In this document: positions 52,193-61,067 of the stretch, piece by piece
Layout: each line of letters starts with the position of its first letter
Numbering within the stretch: position 1 is the first letter of the stretch
Assembly (NCBI RefSeq): GCF_020176955.2
Contig: NZ_JAIUCZ020000016.1
Location: 62,001-126,000 of the forward strand
Reading direction: 5' to 3'
From: Nocardia sp. alder85J
GTDB lineage: Bacteria; Actinomycetota; Actinomycetes; Mycobacteriales; Mycobacteriaceae
Length of the DNA stretch: 64,000 nt
The notes under the pieces: model-generated
Databases searched by the model: none
The model's input: only the letters and a program-made list of their open reading frames with translations
What the model was told of the DNA's origin: nothing
Program-made: the position numbers and the translations under genes

Positions 52193-52954
52193 ATGAGTGA
52201 CATGCGCAGGGTGGCCCTCGTCACCGGAGCCGCCCGCGGCATCGGCGCCGGCACCGCCGCCCGGCTGGCCGCCGACGGCATCGCCGTCGCGATCGCCGAC
52301 CTCGACGAGAGCGCCTGCAAGGAGACCGCGGACCGCATCGCCGCCGCCGGTGGCATCGCGATCCCGGTGGCCTGCAACGTGACCGACGAGGCCCAGGTGA
52401 ACGACGCGGTCGATCATGTCGCCGCCGAACTGGGTTCGCTGGACATCCTGGTCAACAACGCCGGCGTCATCCGCGACAACATGCTCTACAAGATGACGCT
52501 CGACGACTGGGACACCGTGATGTCGGTGCACCTGCGCGGCGCCTTCCTGTGCAGCAGGGCCGCGCAGCGGCACATGGTCCCGCGGAAGTACGGCAAGATC
52601 GTCAACACCTCCAGCGTGTCCGCCCTCGGCAACCGCGGTCAGGCCAACTATTCCGCCGCCAAGGCCGGTGTCCAGGGTCTGACCCGCACACTCGCGATCG
52701 AGCTGGGGCCCTACGGCATCAATGTCAACGCCGTCGCGCCCGGCTTCATCGTCACCGAGATGACCGCCGCCACCGCCGCCCGGGTGGGCGTCACCCTCGA
52801 GCAGATGGCCGAGCACGCCGCCGCCGCCACGCCGGTCCGCCGGGTCGGCAAGCCGGAGGACATCGCCAACGTGGTCGCCTTCCTGGTGTCCGACCAGGCG
52901 TCGTTCGTGACGGGCCAGACCCTCTACGTCGACGGCGGCAGCACGCTCGGCTGA
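52193..52954 (+). CDS. SDR dehydrogenase, FabG-like (3-hydroxyacyl-CoA type)
   Basis: 253 residues. TGAARGIGAG (11-20), ADLDESACKETADRIAAAGG, DILVNNAGVIRD, the catalytic NTSSVSALGNRGQANYSAAK (Ser, Tyr, Lys) and APGFIVTEMT are classical. In an operon with an acyl-CoA dehydrogenase and a MaoC hydratase it would serve as the 3-hydroxyacyl-CoA dehydrogenase step. AGGAG lies upstream of the ATG; the start follows the TetR-controlled promoter by about 100 bases. Confidence 0.95.
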   Translation: MSDMRRVALVTGAARGIGAGTAARLAADGIAVAIADLDESACKETADRIAAAGGIAIPVACNVTDEAQVNDAVDHVAAELGSLDILVNNAGVIRDNMLYKMTLDDWDTVMSVHLRGAFLCSRAAQRHMVPRKYGKIVNTSSVSALGNRGQANYSAAKAGVQGLTRTLAIELGPYGINVNAVAPGFIVTEMTAATAARVGVTLEQMAEHAAAATPVRRVGKPEDIANVVAFLVSDQASFVTGQTLYVDGGSTLG

Positions 52955-53019
52955 CCGCCGCCCCGAATCCCACCGCGACGATGCGGTACCGATCCGTATC
53001 CCTCTCCAGGAGTCACCCC

Positions 53020-54177
53020 GTGCAGCGCACCCTCTACAACGACGATCACGAAGCCTTCCGCAAGACCATCCGGGCGTTCATCGAGGCCGAGGTGCTGCCG
53101 TACCACGAGCAGTGGTACGCCGCCGGGATCGTCCCGCGCGAGTTCTACTACAAGCTGGGTGAGCTGGGCGTCTTCGGTATCGAGGTGCCGGAGGAGTACG
53201 GCGGCGCAGGCGTCGATTCGTTCAAGTTCGAGGCCATCCTGATGGAGGAGGTGCACCGCGCCGGCGTGTCGGTCGGCGGATCCGGTGTGCACGTCGGCCT
53301 CTGCCTGCCCTACCTGAAGAAGCTCGCCACCGTGGAGCAGAAGCAGCGCTGGTTGCCCGGTTTCGCCGCGGGCGAGATCATGTTCGCCATCGCGATGACC
53401 GAGCCCGGCACCGGCTCCGACCTGGCGGGGATGAAGACCACCGCGAAGCTGTCCGAGGACGGCACCCACTACGTGCTCAACGGCGCCAAGACCTTCATCA
53501 CCGGTGGCGTGCTGGCCGACCGGGTGATCGTCTGCGCCCGCACGGCCGCGCCGCGCGAGGACGACCGCCGCTTCGGCATCTCGCTGCTGGTCGTGGACAC
53601 CGCGTCGGAGGGGTACAGCGTCGGCCGCAAGCTGGACAAGCTGGGCCTGCGCACCTCCGACACCGCCGAACTGTCCTTCACCGATGTGAAGGTGCCGGTC
53701 GAGGACCTGCTCGGCGAGGAGCACCGCGGCTTCTCCTACCTGGGCCAGAACCTCCCGCAGGAGCGGCTGTCGATCGCGGTCGGCGCCTACGCGCAGGCCG
53801 CGGCCGCGATCCGGTTCGCCAAGGAGTACACGCAGCAGCGCAACGTGTTCGGCAAGCCGGTCGCCAGCTTCCAGAACACCAAGTTCGAGCTGGCCGCCTG
53901 TCGGGCCGAGGTCGACGCCGCCGAGGCGGTCTGCGACCGCGGCATCGAGGCGCTCGACGCCGGCACCCTGACCCCGGCCGACGCCGCGTCGGCGAAGCTG
54001 TTCTGCACCGAGGTCGCCGCCCGCGTGATCGACCGCTGCCTGCAACTGCACGGCGGCTACGGCTTCATCAACGAATATCCGATCGCGCGGCTGTACGCCG
54101 ACAACCGGGTGAACCGGATCTACGGCGGCACCAACGAGATCATGAAGACGATCATCGCCAAGGACATGGGGCTGTAG
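53020..54177 (+). CDS. Acyl-CoA dehydrogenase
   Basis: 385 residues, FAD-dependent. The N-terminal helical domain (FRKTIRAFIEAEVLPYHEQW), the middle beta-domain with IAMTEPGTGSDLAGMKTTA, and the C-terminal domain with QLHGGYGFINEYPIARLYAD and IYGGTNEIMKTIIA are all standard; the Glu of TNEI is the expected catalytic base position. It introduces the 2,3-double bond into an acyl-CoA. GTG at 53020 with AGGAG 7 bases upstream. Chain-length or ring preference cannot be read. Confidence 0.96.
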   Translation: MQRTLYNDDHEAFRKTIRAFIEAEVLPYHEQWYAAGIVPREFYYKLGELGVFGIEVPEEYGGAGVDSFKFEAILMEEVHRAGVSVGGSGVHVGLCLPYLKKLATVEQKQRWLPGFAAGEIMFAIAMTEPGTGSDLAGMKTTAKLSEDGTHYVLNGAKTFITGGVLADRVIVCARTAAPREDDRRFGISLLVVDTASEGYSVGRKLDKLGLRTSDTAELSFTDVKVPVEDLLGEEHRGFSYLGQNLPQERLSIAVGAYAQAAAAIRFAKEYTQQRNVFGKPVASFQNTKFELAACRAEVDAAEAVCDRGIEALDAGTLTPADAASAKLFCTEVAARVIDRCLQLHGGYGFINEYPIARLYADNRVNRIYGGTNEIMKTIIAKDMGL

Positions 54178-54208
54178 GCCGAATTCGACCGGCAGGAAGG
54201 CGCATTCG

Positions 54209-55696
54209 ATGACAGCGACGTTGTCGGTGGCGAGCATTCTCGCCGAACCCGCCTGGCGGGTGCCCGATCGGCTGGCCCTGGTCGAGGGCGAGCAGCGGAT
54301 CACCTTCGCGCAGATGTGGCGGCAGGTGCGGGAACAGGCGGCGGCGCTGATCGAGCGCGGGGTGCGGCCCGGTGACCGGGTGGCGCTCATGTGCCCGAAC
54401 GTCGCGGACTTCCCGCGCGCCTACTACGCGATCCTGGCCGCGGGCGGCGTCGTGGTGCCGGTGCACCTGCTGCTGTCCGCCGACGAGGTGGAACACGTGC
54501 TGCGCGACAGCGGCGCCGCACTGCTGCTGGCGCACCCGACGGTGGCGCCGGTGGGCGACGCCGCGGCCGCGCGGGCCGGCATCCCCAGCATCGACCCGAA
54601 GAGCCTGGTCGCCGCCGAGCCGATCCCCACCTTCGTGACCCGCGGCCCGCTGGATCCGGCGGTGATCTTCTACACCAGCGGCACCACCGGCCGGCCCAAG
54701 GGCGCCGAGCTGACCCACCTCAACATGGTCATGTGCGCCACGGTCAACACCTACGACGCCAACCAGGTCAGCGCGGGCGATATCGCGCTGGGGGCGCTGC
54801 CGCTGTTCCACGTGTTCGGGCAGACGGTGTCGCTGAACTCGCAGTGGCGGGTCGGGGCCGCGCTGGTGCTGCTGCCGCGGTTCGGCGCCGCGGCCGCCGT
54901 CGAACTCATGCTGGCCGAGGGCGTGAACATCTTCCACGGCGTGCCGACCATGTTCGTCGAGTTGATCAAGGCGGCGCAGGAGGCCCAGCGGCTGCCGGAG
55001 CTGCGTTTCTGCATCTCCGGCGGCGCGTCGCTGCCGCCGTCGGTGCTGGAGGAGTTCCAGGCCGCGTACGGCGCGCCGGTGCTGGAGGGTTACGGCCTGT
55101 CGGAGACCTCGCCGACGGTGACCGTGAACCAGCCGCTGCTGGGCATCAAACCCCACACCGTGGGGCAGCCGGTGTGGGGCGTGAACGTCGAGATCGCCGA
55201 CCCCACCGTGCGGGAGGAGATCGTCTTCCTGCCGCAGGGCGAGGTCGGCGAGGTGGTGGTGCGCGGGCACAACGTCTTCGAGAAGTACATCGGCAATCCG
55301 GAGGCCACCGCGACCGCCGTGGTGGACGGCTGGTTCCGCACCGGTGACCTCGGGGTCGTGGACGCCGACGGCTTCCTGACGATCGTCGACCGGATCAAGG
55401 AGATGATCATCCGCGGCGGGTTCAACGTGTACCCGACCGAGGTCGAGGCCGCGCTGCTGCGTCATCCGAGGATCGCGCAGGTCGCCGTGATCGGTGTGCC
55501 CGACGAGAAATACGGTGAGGAGGTGGTGGCCGTCGTCGTCCCCGACGGCGAGGTCGCCGCCGCGGAGATCATCGACTTCGCCAAGGAGCACGTCGCCCGG
55601 TACAAATATCCGCGGCGGGTCGAGTTCCTGGACGAACTGCCGCTGGGCCCCACCCACAAGGTGCTCAAACGTGAACTGAAGGAGCGATTCCTGTGA
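54209..55696 (+). CDS. Acyl-CoA synthetase (FadD-type AMP ligase)
   Basis: 495 residues. ANL superfamily: FYTSGTTGRPKGAEL (AMP/PPi loop), GYGLSETSPTVTVN, GWFRTGDLGVVDADGFL (adenine/hinge Asp), KEMIIRGGFNVYPTEVE and the C-terminal catalytic Lys in PTHKVLKREL. It activates a carboxylic acid to its CoA ester, the entry step for the dehydrogenase encoded before it. AGGAAGG lies 8 bases before the ATG. The stop overlaps the next start (GTGA). Confidence 0.96.
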   Translation: MTATLSVASILAEPAWRVPDRLALVEGEQRITFAQMWRQVREQAAALIERGVRPGDRVALMCPNVADFPRAYYAILAAGGVVVPVHLLLSADEVEHVLRDSGAALLLAHPTVAPVGDAAAARAGIPSIDPKSLVAAEPIPTFVTRGPLDPAVIFYTSGTTGRPKGAELTHLNMVMCATVNTYDANQVSAGDIALGALPLFHVFGQTVSLNSQWRVGAALVLLPRFGAAAAVELMLAEGVNIFHGVPTMFVELIKAAQEAQRLPELRFCISGGASLPPSVLEEFQAAYGAPVLEGYGLSETSPTVTVNQPLLGIKPHTVGQPVWGVNVEIADPTVREEIVFLPQGEVGEVVVRGHNVFEKYIGNPEATATAVVDGWFRTGDLGVVDADGFLTIVDRIKEMIIRGGFNVYPTEVEAALLRHPRIAQVAVIGVPDEKYGEEVVAVVVPDGEVAAAEIIDFAKEHVARYKYPRRVEFLDELPLGPTHKVLKRELKERFL

Positions 55697-56145
55697 CGGA
55701 TTTCCCGGACTTCGACGCTTTCCGGGCGGCGGTCGGCACCGAGATCGGGGTCAGCGAATGGCTGACCGTCGACCAGGCCCGCATCGATACCTTCGCCGAT
55801 GCCACCGGCGACCACCAGTGGATCCACGTCGACCCGGAGCAGGCGGCGGCGGGCCCGTTCGGCCGCCCGATCGCCCACGGCTTCCTGACGCTGTCGCTGT
55901 CGGTTCCGCTGGTGAACCAGGCGGTGACGGTCGGCGGGGTGAAGATGGGAATCAACTACGGCCTCAACAAGGTTCGCTTCATCACCCCGGTCCCGGTCGA
56001 CAGCCGCATCCGGGCCCGGGTCACGCTGGTCGCGGTGAAGGACATACCCGGCGGGATCGAGGCGATCCGTGGGATCACCATCGAACTGGAGGGCGCCGAG
56101 AAGCCCGCCTGCGTCGCCGAGGGCATCGCCCGGCTGCTGAGCTGA
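55693..56145 (+). CDS. MaoC-like (R)-specific enoyl-CoA hydratase
   Basis: 150 residues, one hotdog domain. The hydratase-2 motif FADATGDHQWIHVDPE with Asp and His, followed by GRPIAHGFLTLSLSVPLV, identifies the family, which adds water to 2-enoyl-CoA. GTG overlaps the ligase stop by 4 bases, so translation is coupled. Together the four genes cover activation, dehydrogenation, hydration and second oxidation; no thiolase is present. Confidence 0.94.
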   Translation: MTDFPDFDAFRAAVGTEIGVSEWLTVDQARIDTFADATGDHQWIHVDPEQAAAGPFGRPIAHGFLTLSLSVPLVNQAVTVGGVKMGINYGLNKVRFITPVPVDSRIRARVTLVAVKDIPGGIEAIRGITIELEGAEKPACVAEGIARLLS

Positions 56146-56152
56146 GCCGGTG

Positions 56153-56183
56153 GCGGCGGCGGGCGGATCCTGCCCGCCGCCGC
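56153..56183 (+). terminator. Terminator of the acyl-CoA operon
   Basis: Perfect 12-bp stem (GCGGCGGCGGGC 56153-56164, complement 56172-56183) with a 7-base loop, 8 bases after the MaoC stop. Confidence 0.8.
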
Positions 56184-56738
56184 GACCGCGCCGCCGACGA
56201 ATCGAGTCCGGCCCCCGAGAATGCTTGGGCGGCCGGATTTTTCGTCTTCTCTGTGCCTCGGCCCCGCGCCACGGCCGCACCTTTCCGCGCACGCCGGCCG
56301 CCCGGGTCCGCCCTGCCGCTGCCCGCTCGGGTCCGGACGTTGCGGACCGGACGGGCAGGGCCGCGCCGTCGCCGCCGAATTCGGCAGTCGTATATCGGGA
56401 TTGACAGGCGATACGCCGAATTATCCGATCAGAAGGCTGCATTCAGCAGTTTTCACGTCCGGGCGTCGTACGGTGGAAAACCGCTTCCGCACAAGGTCTG
56501 TCCCGCCGACGATCATCTCCGTACGGAACGGATTCCAACTCGTTGGTACGGACTGCTCGGTCCGGGCGACCCGGAAATAGAACTTCACATTTCAGACATT
56601 TAGGAAGTAGTGCGTTTTCCGTAGACATCGGAGGTCTTCCGGTTCCGGGTGCGGAGAATGTCGGTAGCATTTTCGTATGATTTTCGTGGATGTCGCCGTA
56701 CCGGCGGCGCACGTTGCAGGCTGTTCATTGTTCGGTAA

Positions 56739-56771
56739 TTAACAGACGGGTCGGTCCGGTGTACTGTCTGT
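56739..56771 (+). promoter_or_regulatory. Promoter of the cyclase operon with inverted repeat
   Basis: TTAACA (56739-56744), 17-base spacer, TACTGT (56762-56767). ACAGAC (56742-56747) and GTCTGT (56766-56771) form an inverted repeat over both boxes, a plausible operator. The start codon follows ~135 bases downstream. Confidence 0.6.
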
Positions 56772-56905
56772 GCTTGTAGTAGAGGTAGCGGCGAATCGCC
56801 ACGGCCGGCCGGTAATGCGTCGCGAAGTCTGCTCGAACAGTCTGCGACGAGGCACGGCTGAGTTGTTTTCCGTGCAATTCATCGAATTGACAGGAGCGAA
56901 CGGGC

Positions 56906-58063
56906 ATGTCCGCCATCGCCTTCGAACGCGAAGTACAGTTCGGAGATATCCGCTATCCATTCCATGTGCAATCCGGTGATCGGTCCTGGGACGAATTCGC
57001 CCGTCGAATGACCGAACTCGACGCCGACCGGTTCGCCGTGGTGACCGACGAAGGGGTGCCGGCGGACCTCGTCGCGGCGGCCGAGACCTGCCTCGCCGCG
57101 GTCGCGGCCACGGCAGTGTTCACCGTGCCGAACTCGGAGAAGGCCAAGAACGTCGAGACGCTGGACCGGCTGGCCGAGCAGGTCATCGGCGCGGGGGCCA
57201 CCCGCAACACAGTGATCGTCGCCCTGGGCGGCGGGCTCGCCGGCAATGTCGCGGGTCTGCTGGCCGCGCTGATATTCCGCGGAATTCGGCTGGTCCACCT
57301 GCCGACCACACTGCTCGGCATGTCGGATTCGGTGCTCTCGCTGAAACAGGCGGTCAACTCGCGGATCGGCAAGAACCATCTGGGCACCTTCTACACGCCG
57401 GTACTGGTGTGGAACAATCTGGATTTCCTTTCGACGCTGCCGCCGGAGGAGATCCGGTCCGCACTCTGCGAGACCATCAAGAACGTGCTGGGAATCTGTC
57501 CCGACCGGTACGACGAGGTTGCCGCGAAATTGCGGCCGGACGCCGTGTACGACATGCGGACCATTTCCGAATTCATCGATCTGTGCGTGACCGCCAAGAT
57601 CAGCGTGATGCGCCTGGACCATCGGGAGAAACGTGAGGCGCTGGTCCTCGAGTACGGGCACACCGTCGGGCACGCGGCCGAACTGCTCACCGGCGGGCAA
57701 TTGCGGCACGGCCATGCGATCGGCGTCGGCATGCTCGTCGCGGCGCGCGTGTCGTGCCTGCTCGGCCTGATGGACGAGAGCGATGCGGAGGCGCACCGGA
57801 TCCTGTTGGAGCGCAACGGCTCTCCCGTCGCGCTACCGGGGCAGCTGACGGTCGACGAGATCCTGGCGGTGGTCCGGCGGGACAACAAGCGCGGTTACGT
57901 CCCGGCCCGGCCGGGCGCCGCCGACATGATCGTGCTGGAAGGGCTCGGCCGCCCGCACTGGGTCGGCGACAACATCATCACGCAAGTGGACGAGGACATC
58001 CTGCGGTCCGCCATCAACAGTTACCTTCCGGAACCGTCGTCCGGGACGACGGTCGCCGCCTAG
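56906..58063 (+). CDS. Sugar-phosphate cyclase, 2-deoxy-scyllo-inosose synthase-like
   Basis: 385 residues of the dehydroquinate-synthase superfamily. NAD site GGGLAGNVAG (108-117) has Asn114, as in 2-deoxy-scyllo-inosose (DOI) synthases, where dehydroquinate synthases have Asp. SDSVLSLKQAVN (Lys147) and DNKRGY also read like DOI synthases. Metal ligands are Glu189 (LCETIKN), His252 (EYGHTVGH) and His268. Oddly, His268 is followed by Gly-His (HGHAIGVG) where relatives have HGEA. DOI synthase turns glucose 6-phosphate into a carbocycle, the first step of 2-deoxystreptamine antibiotics. No aminotransferase or glycosyltransferase is nearby, so the product is probably something else. AGGAG upstream of ATG. 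Confidence 0.85.
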   Translation: MSAIAFEREVQFGDIRYPFHVQSGDRSWDEFARRMTELDADRFAVVTDEGVPADLVAAAETCLAAVAATAVFTVPNSEKAKNVETLDRLAEQVIGAGATRNTVIVALGGGLAGNVAGLLAALIFRGIRLVHLPTTLLGMSDSVLSLKQAVNSRIGKNHLGTFYTPVLVWNNLDFLSTLPPEEIRSALCETIKNVLGICPDRYDEVAAKLRPDAVYDMRTISEFIDLCVTAKISVMRLDHREKREALVLEYGHTVGHAAELLTGGQLRHGHAIGVGMLVAARVSCLLGLMDESDAEAHRILLERNGSPVALPGQLTVDEILAVVRRDNKRGYVPARPGAADMIVLEGLGRPHWVGDNIITQVDEDILRSAINSYLPEPSSGTTVAA

Positions 58064-58078
58064 CGGGAAGTGCCGACC

Positions 58079-58846
58079 ATGACAGAGCAGATCACCGCCG
58101 AGCCGCCGGTGGAATACCGCGGATACGGGCCGATCGTCAACGACACCAGCGGTCCGGCGACCACCATCAGGCAGATCGGTGGCACCGGCACGGCCCGCTG
58201 GAAGCAACTCGCCTACGGCGCGCATCTGCAGGGTGAATGGAACACCGTCGAGCACGTCACGCTCCTGCCGGGAGCCGGGGTGGGGGAGCATGTGCACAGC
58301 CGGACCGAGGAGATCTACTACATCGTGTCCGGTGCGGCCACGATGCGGGTGAACGGCCGCACACACCAGGTGCGGGCCGGAGATCTCATCACCACGCCGA
58401 TCGGGACCCGGCACGCCATCGACAACCACGGCGAGCAGGACATGGTCTTCTTCGTCACCGAGGTCTACCCCGGTGACGCACGGGAACTCGAGCCGGTGTT
58501 CGTGCGGATGGCCGACGGGATGGCGCCGGTCGACGGTTTCCGCGGCTCGCCGCAGCCGGTCCGGGTGTCGTCCGTCGCGCTGGCCGGTCTGTTCACCGGG
58601 CCCTGGCAGGCGTTCAGCGAGATCCTGCTCGAACCGCACGGCACGCTGGGGGACTACGCGCTGCCCGAGACGTGTGAGGTGGTCCTCGTCCTCGACGGCA
58701 GCGCCGCGATCACCGTCGAGGGCGAGACCTACACCGGCGGTCCGGGACTGTGCGTGGCGGTACCGGCCGGAACCGACCGGCGGATCACCAATACCGCTGC
58801 GGGCGAAGAACTTCGGCTGATCGCCACGGAAGTTGCCGTCGGATGA
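58079..58846 (+). CDS. Bicupin protein
   Basis: 255 residues with two cupin domains. The first (~55-125) keeps a full metal motif: VGEHVHSRTEEIYYIVSG and TPIGTRHAIDNHG (three His and a Glu). The second (~165-240) shows FSEILLEPHGTLGDYALPET and VVLVLDGSAAITV but lacks most His ligands, so it may be structural. Cupins in biosynthetic operons act as isomerases, epimerases or dioxygenases on sugars and cyclitols; which applies is unknown. ATG at 58079, 15 bases after the cyclase stop, with GGGAAG 9 bases upstream. Stop overlaps the next start (ATGA). Confidence 0.88.
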   Translation: MTEQITAEPPVEYRGYGPIVNDTSGPATTIRQIGGTGTARWKQLAYGAHLQGEWNTVEHVTLLPGAGVGEHVHSRTEEIYYIVSGAATMRVNGRTHQVRAGDLITTPIGTRHAIDNHGEQDMVFFVTEVYPGDARELEPVFVRMADGMAPVDGFRGSPQPVRVSSVALAGLFTGPWQAFSEILLEPHGTLGDYALPETCEVVLVLDGSAAITVEGETYTGGPGLCVAVPAGTDRRITNTAAGEELRLIATEVAVG

Positions 58847-59646
58847 ACCTGGAGCTGGAAGGCCGCGTCGTCGTCGTGACCGGCGCGGCGAGCGGGATCG
58901 GCCGGGCCACGGCGCTCGAATTCGCCCGGGAGGGCGCACGATTGGCGCTGATCGACGTGGACGAGACGGAACTGAAGACGACCGCGGAGCAGGTCGCGGA
59001 ACTCGGCGCGGAGGTATCCACCGCCGTGGCCGACCTGTCCACCGCCGACGGGGTTTCCGAGGGGCTCGAGGCCGCGCTGCGGCCCCACGACGGCCGGGTC
59101 GACGCGCTGGTGAACAACGTCGGCCGGTGTTTCGCACGGTCGTTCGACGAACTCACCGACGACGACTGGGCGGCGACGTTGCAGATCAATCTGTTCTCGG
59201 CGCTGCGGGCGATCCGATACGTGTTGCCGCAGATGCGATCACGTGGCAGCGGCAGCATCGTGAGCAACTCCTCCGATCTGGCCCGCCAGCCCGAGGCCGC
59301 GCCGATGGACTACCAGGTGTCCAAGGTGGGGCTGCTGTCGGTCACCAAATCCCTGGCGCTGGCCGAGGGCCCGGCCGTGCGGGTCAACGCGGTGGCGCCG
59401 GGCCCGGTGTGGACGCCGTTGTGGACACGACCGGGCGGATTCGCCGACACCCTCGGCAATCTGCACGGCCGGGACGCGAAAGCCGCAGTGGAACACGAAC
59501 TCTCGCAGCGGCAGATTCCGGCCGGTCGGATGGGCCGGCCCGAGGAGATCGCCCGGGTCATCACGTTCCTCGCCTCCGACGCGGCGTCCTTCGTCACCGG
59601 CACGATCTGGGGAGTGGATGGCGGCAGCATCCGTGGTCTGCTGTGA
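58843..59646 (+). CDS. Short-chain dehydrogenase in cyclase operon
   Basis: 267 residues. TGAASGIGRAT (14-24), LIDVDETELKTTAEQVAELG (acidic residue after strand 2 suggests NAD), DALVNNVGRC, and SNSSDLARQPEAAPMDYQVS followed by Lys (Ser, Tyr, Lys). C-terminal FVTGTIWGVDGGSIRG. It would oxidise or reduce a hydroxyl or ketone, plausibly the carbonyl of the cyclase product. It overlaps the bicupin (ATGA) and the next cupin (GTGA), so the three are translationally coupled. Confidence 0.94.
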   Translation: MNLELEGRVVVVTGAASGIGRATALEFAREGARLALIDVDETELKTTAEQVAELGAEVSTAVADLSTADGVSEGLEAALRPHDGRVDALVNNVGRCFARSFDELTDDDWAATLQINLFSALRAIRYVLPQMRSRGSGSIVSNSSDLARQPEAAPMDYQVSKVGLLSVTKSLALAEGPAVRVNAVAPGPVWTPLWTRPGGFADTLGNLHGRDAKAAVEHELSQRQIPAGRMGRPEEIARVITFLASDAASFVTGTIWGVDGGSIRGLL

Positions 59647-60221
59647 CCACGGCGCCGGACACCGTACCCGAATCCGTGCCGTCGACCCTGCGCGACACCG
59701 TCGCCTTCCTGCCGCCCGGAGCGGGCCGGGCGATCCGCACCGGATCGATGTCGGTGGTGTACAAGGTGTCCGCCGAATGGACCGGCGGCGCCTACACGAT
59801 GCACGAACAGCCGGTGGGCCCCGGCGTCATGGTGGCGCCGCACACGCACACCGCTCAGGACCAGGTCAGCTATGTCGTGGAAGGTGAGCTGGGTTTCCTG
59901 GTGGGGGACGAGGAGTTCGTCGCCCCGACCGGCAGTTGCATCTTCCGCCCGCGCGGGGTGCGCCACGCGCTGTGGAATGCCACCGGCACGCCCGCGCGGA
60001 TGATCGAGATCAGCAACCCCGGTGGCGAATTCGAGTGCTACTTCCTCCGATTCGGTGAACTCACCGAGGCGGGTGAGACCGGCCAGGACGTGATCCACGC
60101 GCTGGGCGCCCGCTACGGGATCAGCTACGACCTCGACAAGGCCGAGGACTTGGCGCGCCGATACGGCGTGAGTTCGACCGGCAGTTGGTGGGGCGGCCAG
60201 ACAGAAAGTACGAGCCAGTGA
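59643..60221 (+). CDS. Single-domain cupin protein
   Basis: 192 residues. One cupin fold with PGVMVAPHTHTAQDQVSYVV (HxH and a Gln where Glu is usual, then Glu in VEGELGF) and FRPRGVRHALWNATG (distal His). The C-terminal ~50 residues (GARYGISYDLDKAEDLARRY) are helical. Function unknown; it would pair with the bicupin to give two metal-cupin activities in one operon. GTG overlaps the SDR stop, and its own stop overlaps the following GTG. Confidence 0.87.
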   Translation: MTTAPDTVPESVPSTLRDTVAFLPPGAGRAIRTGSMSVVYKVSAEWTGGAYTMHEQPVGPGVMVAPHTHTAQDQVSYVVEGELGFLVGDEEFVAPTGSCIFRPRGVRHALWNATGTPARMIEISNPGGEFECYFLRFGELTEAGETGQDVIHALGARYGISYDLDKAEDLARRYGVSSTGSWWGGQTESTSQ

Positions 60222-61045
60222 ACACATCCGTCCGCAGTTTGCTCTCCGATTACAAGCTTCCGCAGGTCACCGCGCTGTTCTGGGCGATGAAGATCGCCGC
60301 CACCACCTTCGGCGAGACCGGCGGGGATTCGCTGTCGCTGTCGCTGAATCTCGGCTACGCCATGTCGACGGTGTTGTTCTTCGTGATCCTGGCCGTCTGC
60401 CTCGCCGCTCAGCTGGGGGTGCGCCGATTCCATCCCGCGCTGTACTGGGCGGCGATCGTGGCCACGACCAGTATGGGCACCACCCTGGCCGACTTCATCG
60501 ACCGCGGGCCTGGTTCCAGCATCAGCACCAAGAGCGGCCTGGGCTACGAGTGGGGCATGACCGTCATGGGCGCGGGCCTGATCCTGGTCTTCCTGATCTG
60601 GCGGAGCACCGGGCTGAGTTTCGACGTCCAGCAGATCACCACCCGGCGCGCCGAGTTGCTGTACTGGGGCGCGATCCTGATGTCCAACACCCTCGGCACC
60701 GCCCTCGGCGACTATCTCGCCGACGGCCTACACCTGGGCTTCTGGCCGAGCGGCGCGCTCATCGCCGCGATCATGGTGGTGATCATGATCGCGCACTACA
60801 CGACCAGGATCTCCGGAGTCCTGCTGTTCTGGCTGGGGTTCGTGCTCACTCGCCCGCTCGGCACCACCATGGGAAACTTCTTCTCGAAATCTCATGCCAA
60901 GGGCGGTCTCGACCTCGGCAACTACGGAACCACCCTGGCCTTGGCGGTGCTGCTCGTAGTGGGCATCGGCTACAGCTATTTCGCGATCAATCGGGCACGG
61001 GTGTCCCCGGCGGCCGCGGTGCAACCGGACGCCGCGCCGGCCTGA
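60218..61045 (+). CDS. Multi-pass membrane protein, COG4705-like
   Basis: 275 residues with about seven or eight hydrophobic helices. A repeated pattern is visible: KLPQVTALFWAMKIAATTFG, then twice TTSMGTTLADFI / SNTLGTALGDYLADG, and LTRPLGTTMGNFFSK. This internal TxGTxxGD repeat is what I recall from COG4705 membrane-anchored proteins of unknown function; a transporter is possible but unproven. GTG at 60218 overlaps the cupin stop (GTGA), tying it to the operon. Confidence 0.85.
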   Translation: MNTSVRSLLSDYKLPQVTALFWAMKIAATTFGETGGDSLSLSLNLGYAMSTVLFFVILAVCLAAQLGVRRFHPALYWAAIVATTSMGTTLADFIDRGPGSSISTKSGLGYEWGMTVMGAGLILVFLIWRSTGLSFDVQQITTRRAELLYWGAILMSNTLGTALGDYLADGLHLGFWPSGALIAAIMVVIMIAHYTTRISGVLLFWLGFVLTRPLGTTMGNFFSKSHAKGGLDLGNYGTTLALAVLLVVGIGYSYFAINRARVSPAAAVQPDAAPA

Positions 61046-61067
61046 CACAGAGAGGAAGGGCGAACCG

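Larger units (their letters stand above)
56146..56905. other. 760-base intergenic region, AT-richer in its right half
   Basis: Contains the acyl-CoA operon terminator at its left and the cyclase operon promoter and a ~130-base leader at its right. The line 56401-56460 counts 50% GC. TTGACA occurs at 56401-56406, with TCCGAT 17 bases later, as a further promoter-like pair of unknown direction of use. Short open frames exist but lack convincing composition or ribosome sites. Confidence 0.55.

Noticed and set aside
56443..56712. 89-codon open frame on the minus strand in the 760-base gap
   Set aside because: No ribosome site, mixed composition, and it lies in a region with terminator and promoter signals; unsupported as a gene.
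56906..58063. Assignment of the cyclase as dehydroquinate synthase (aroB)
   Set aside because: Asn in GGGLAGNVAG, the SDSVLSLKQAVN segment and the cupin/SDR context point away from AroB, though only a tree would settle it.
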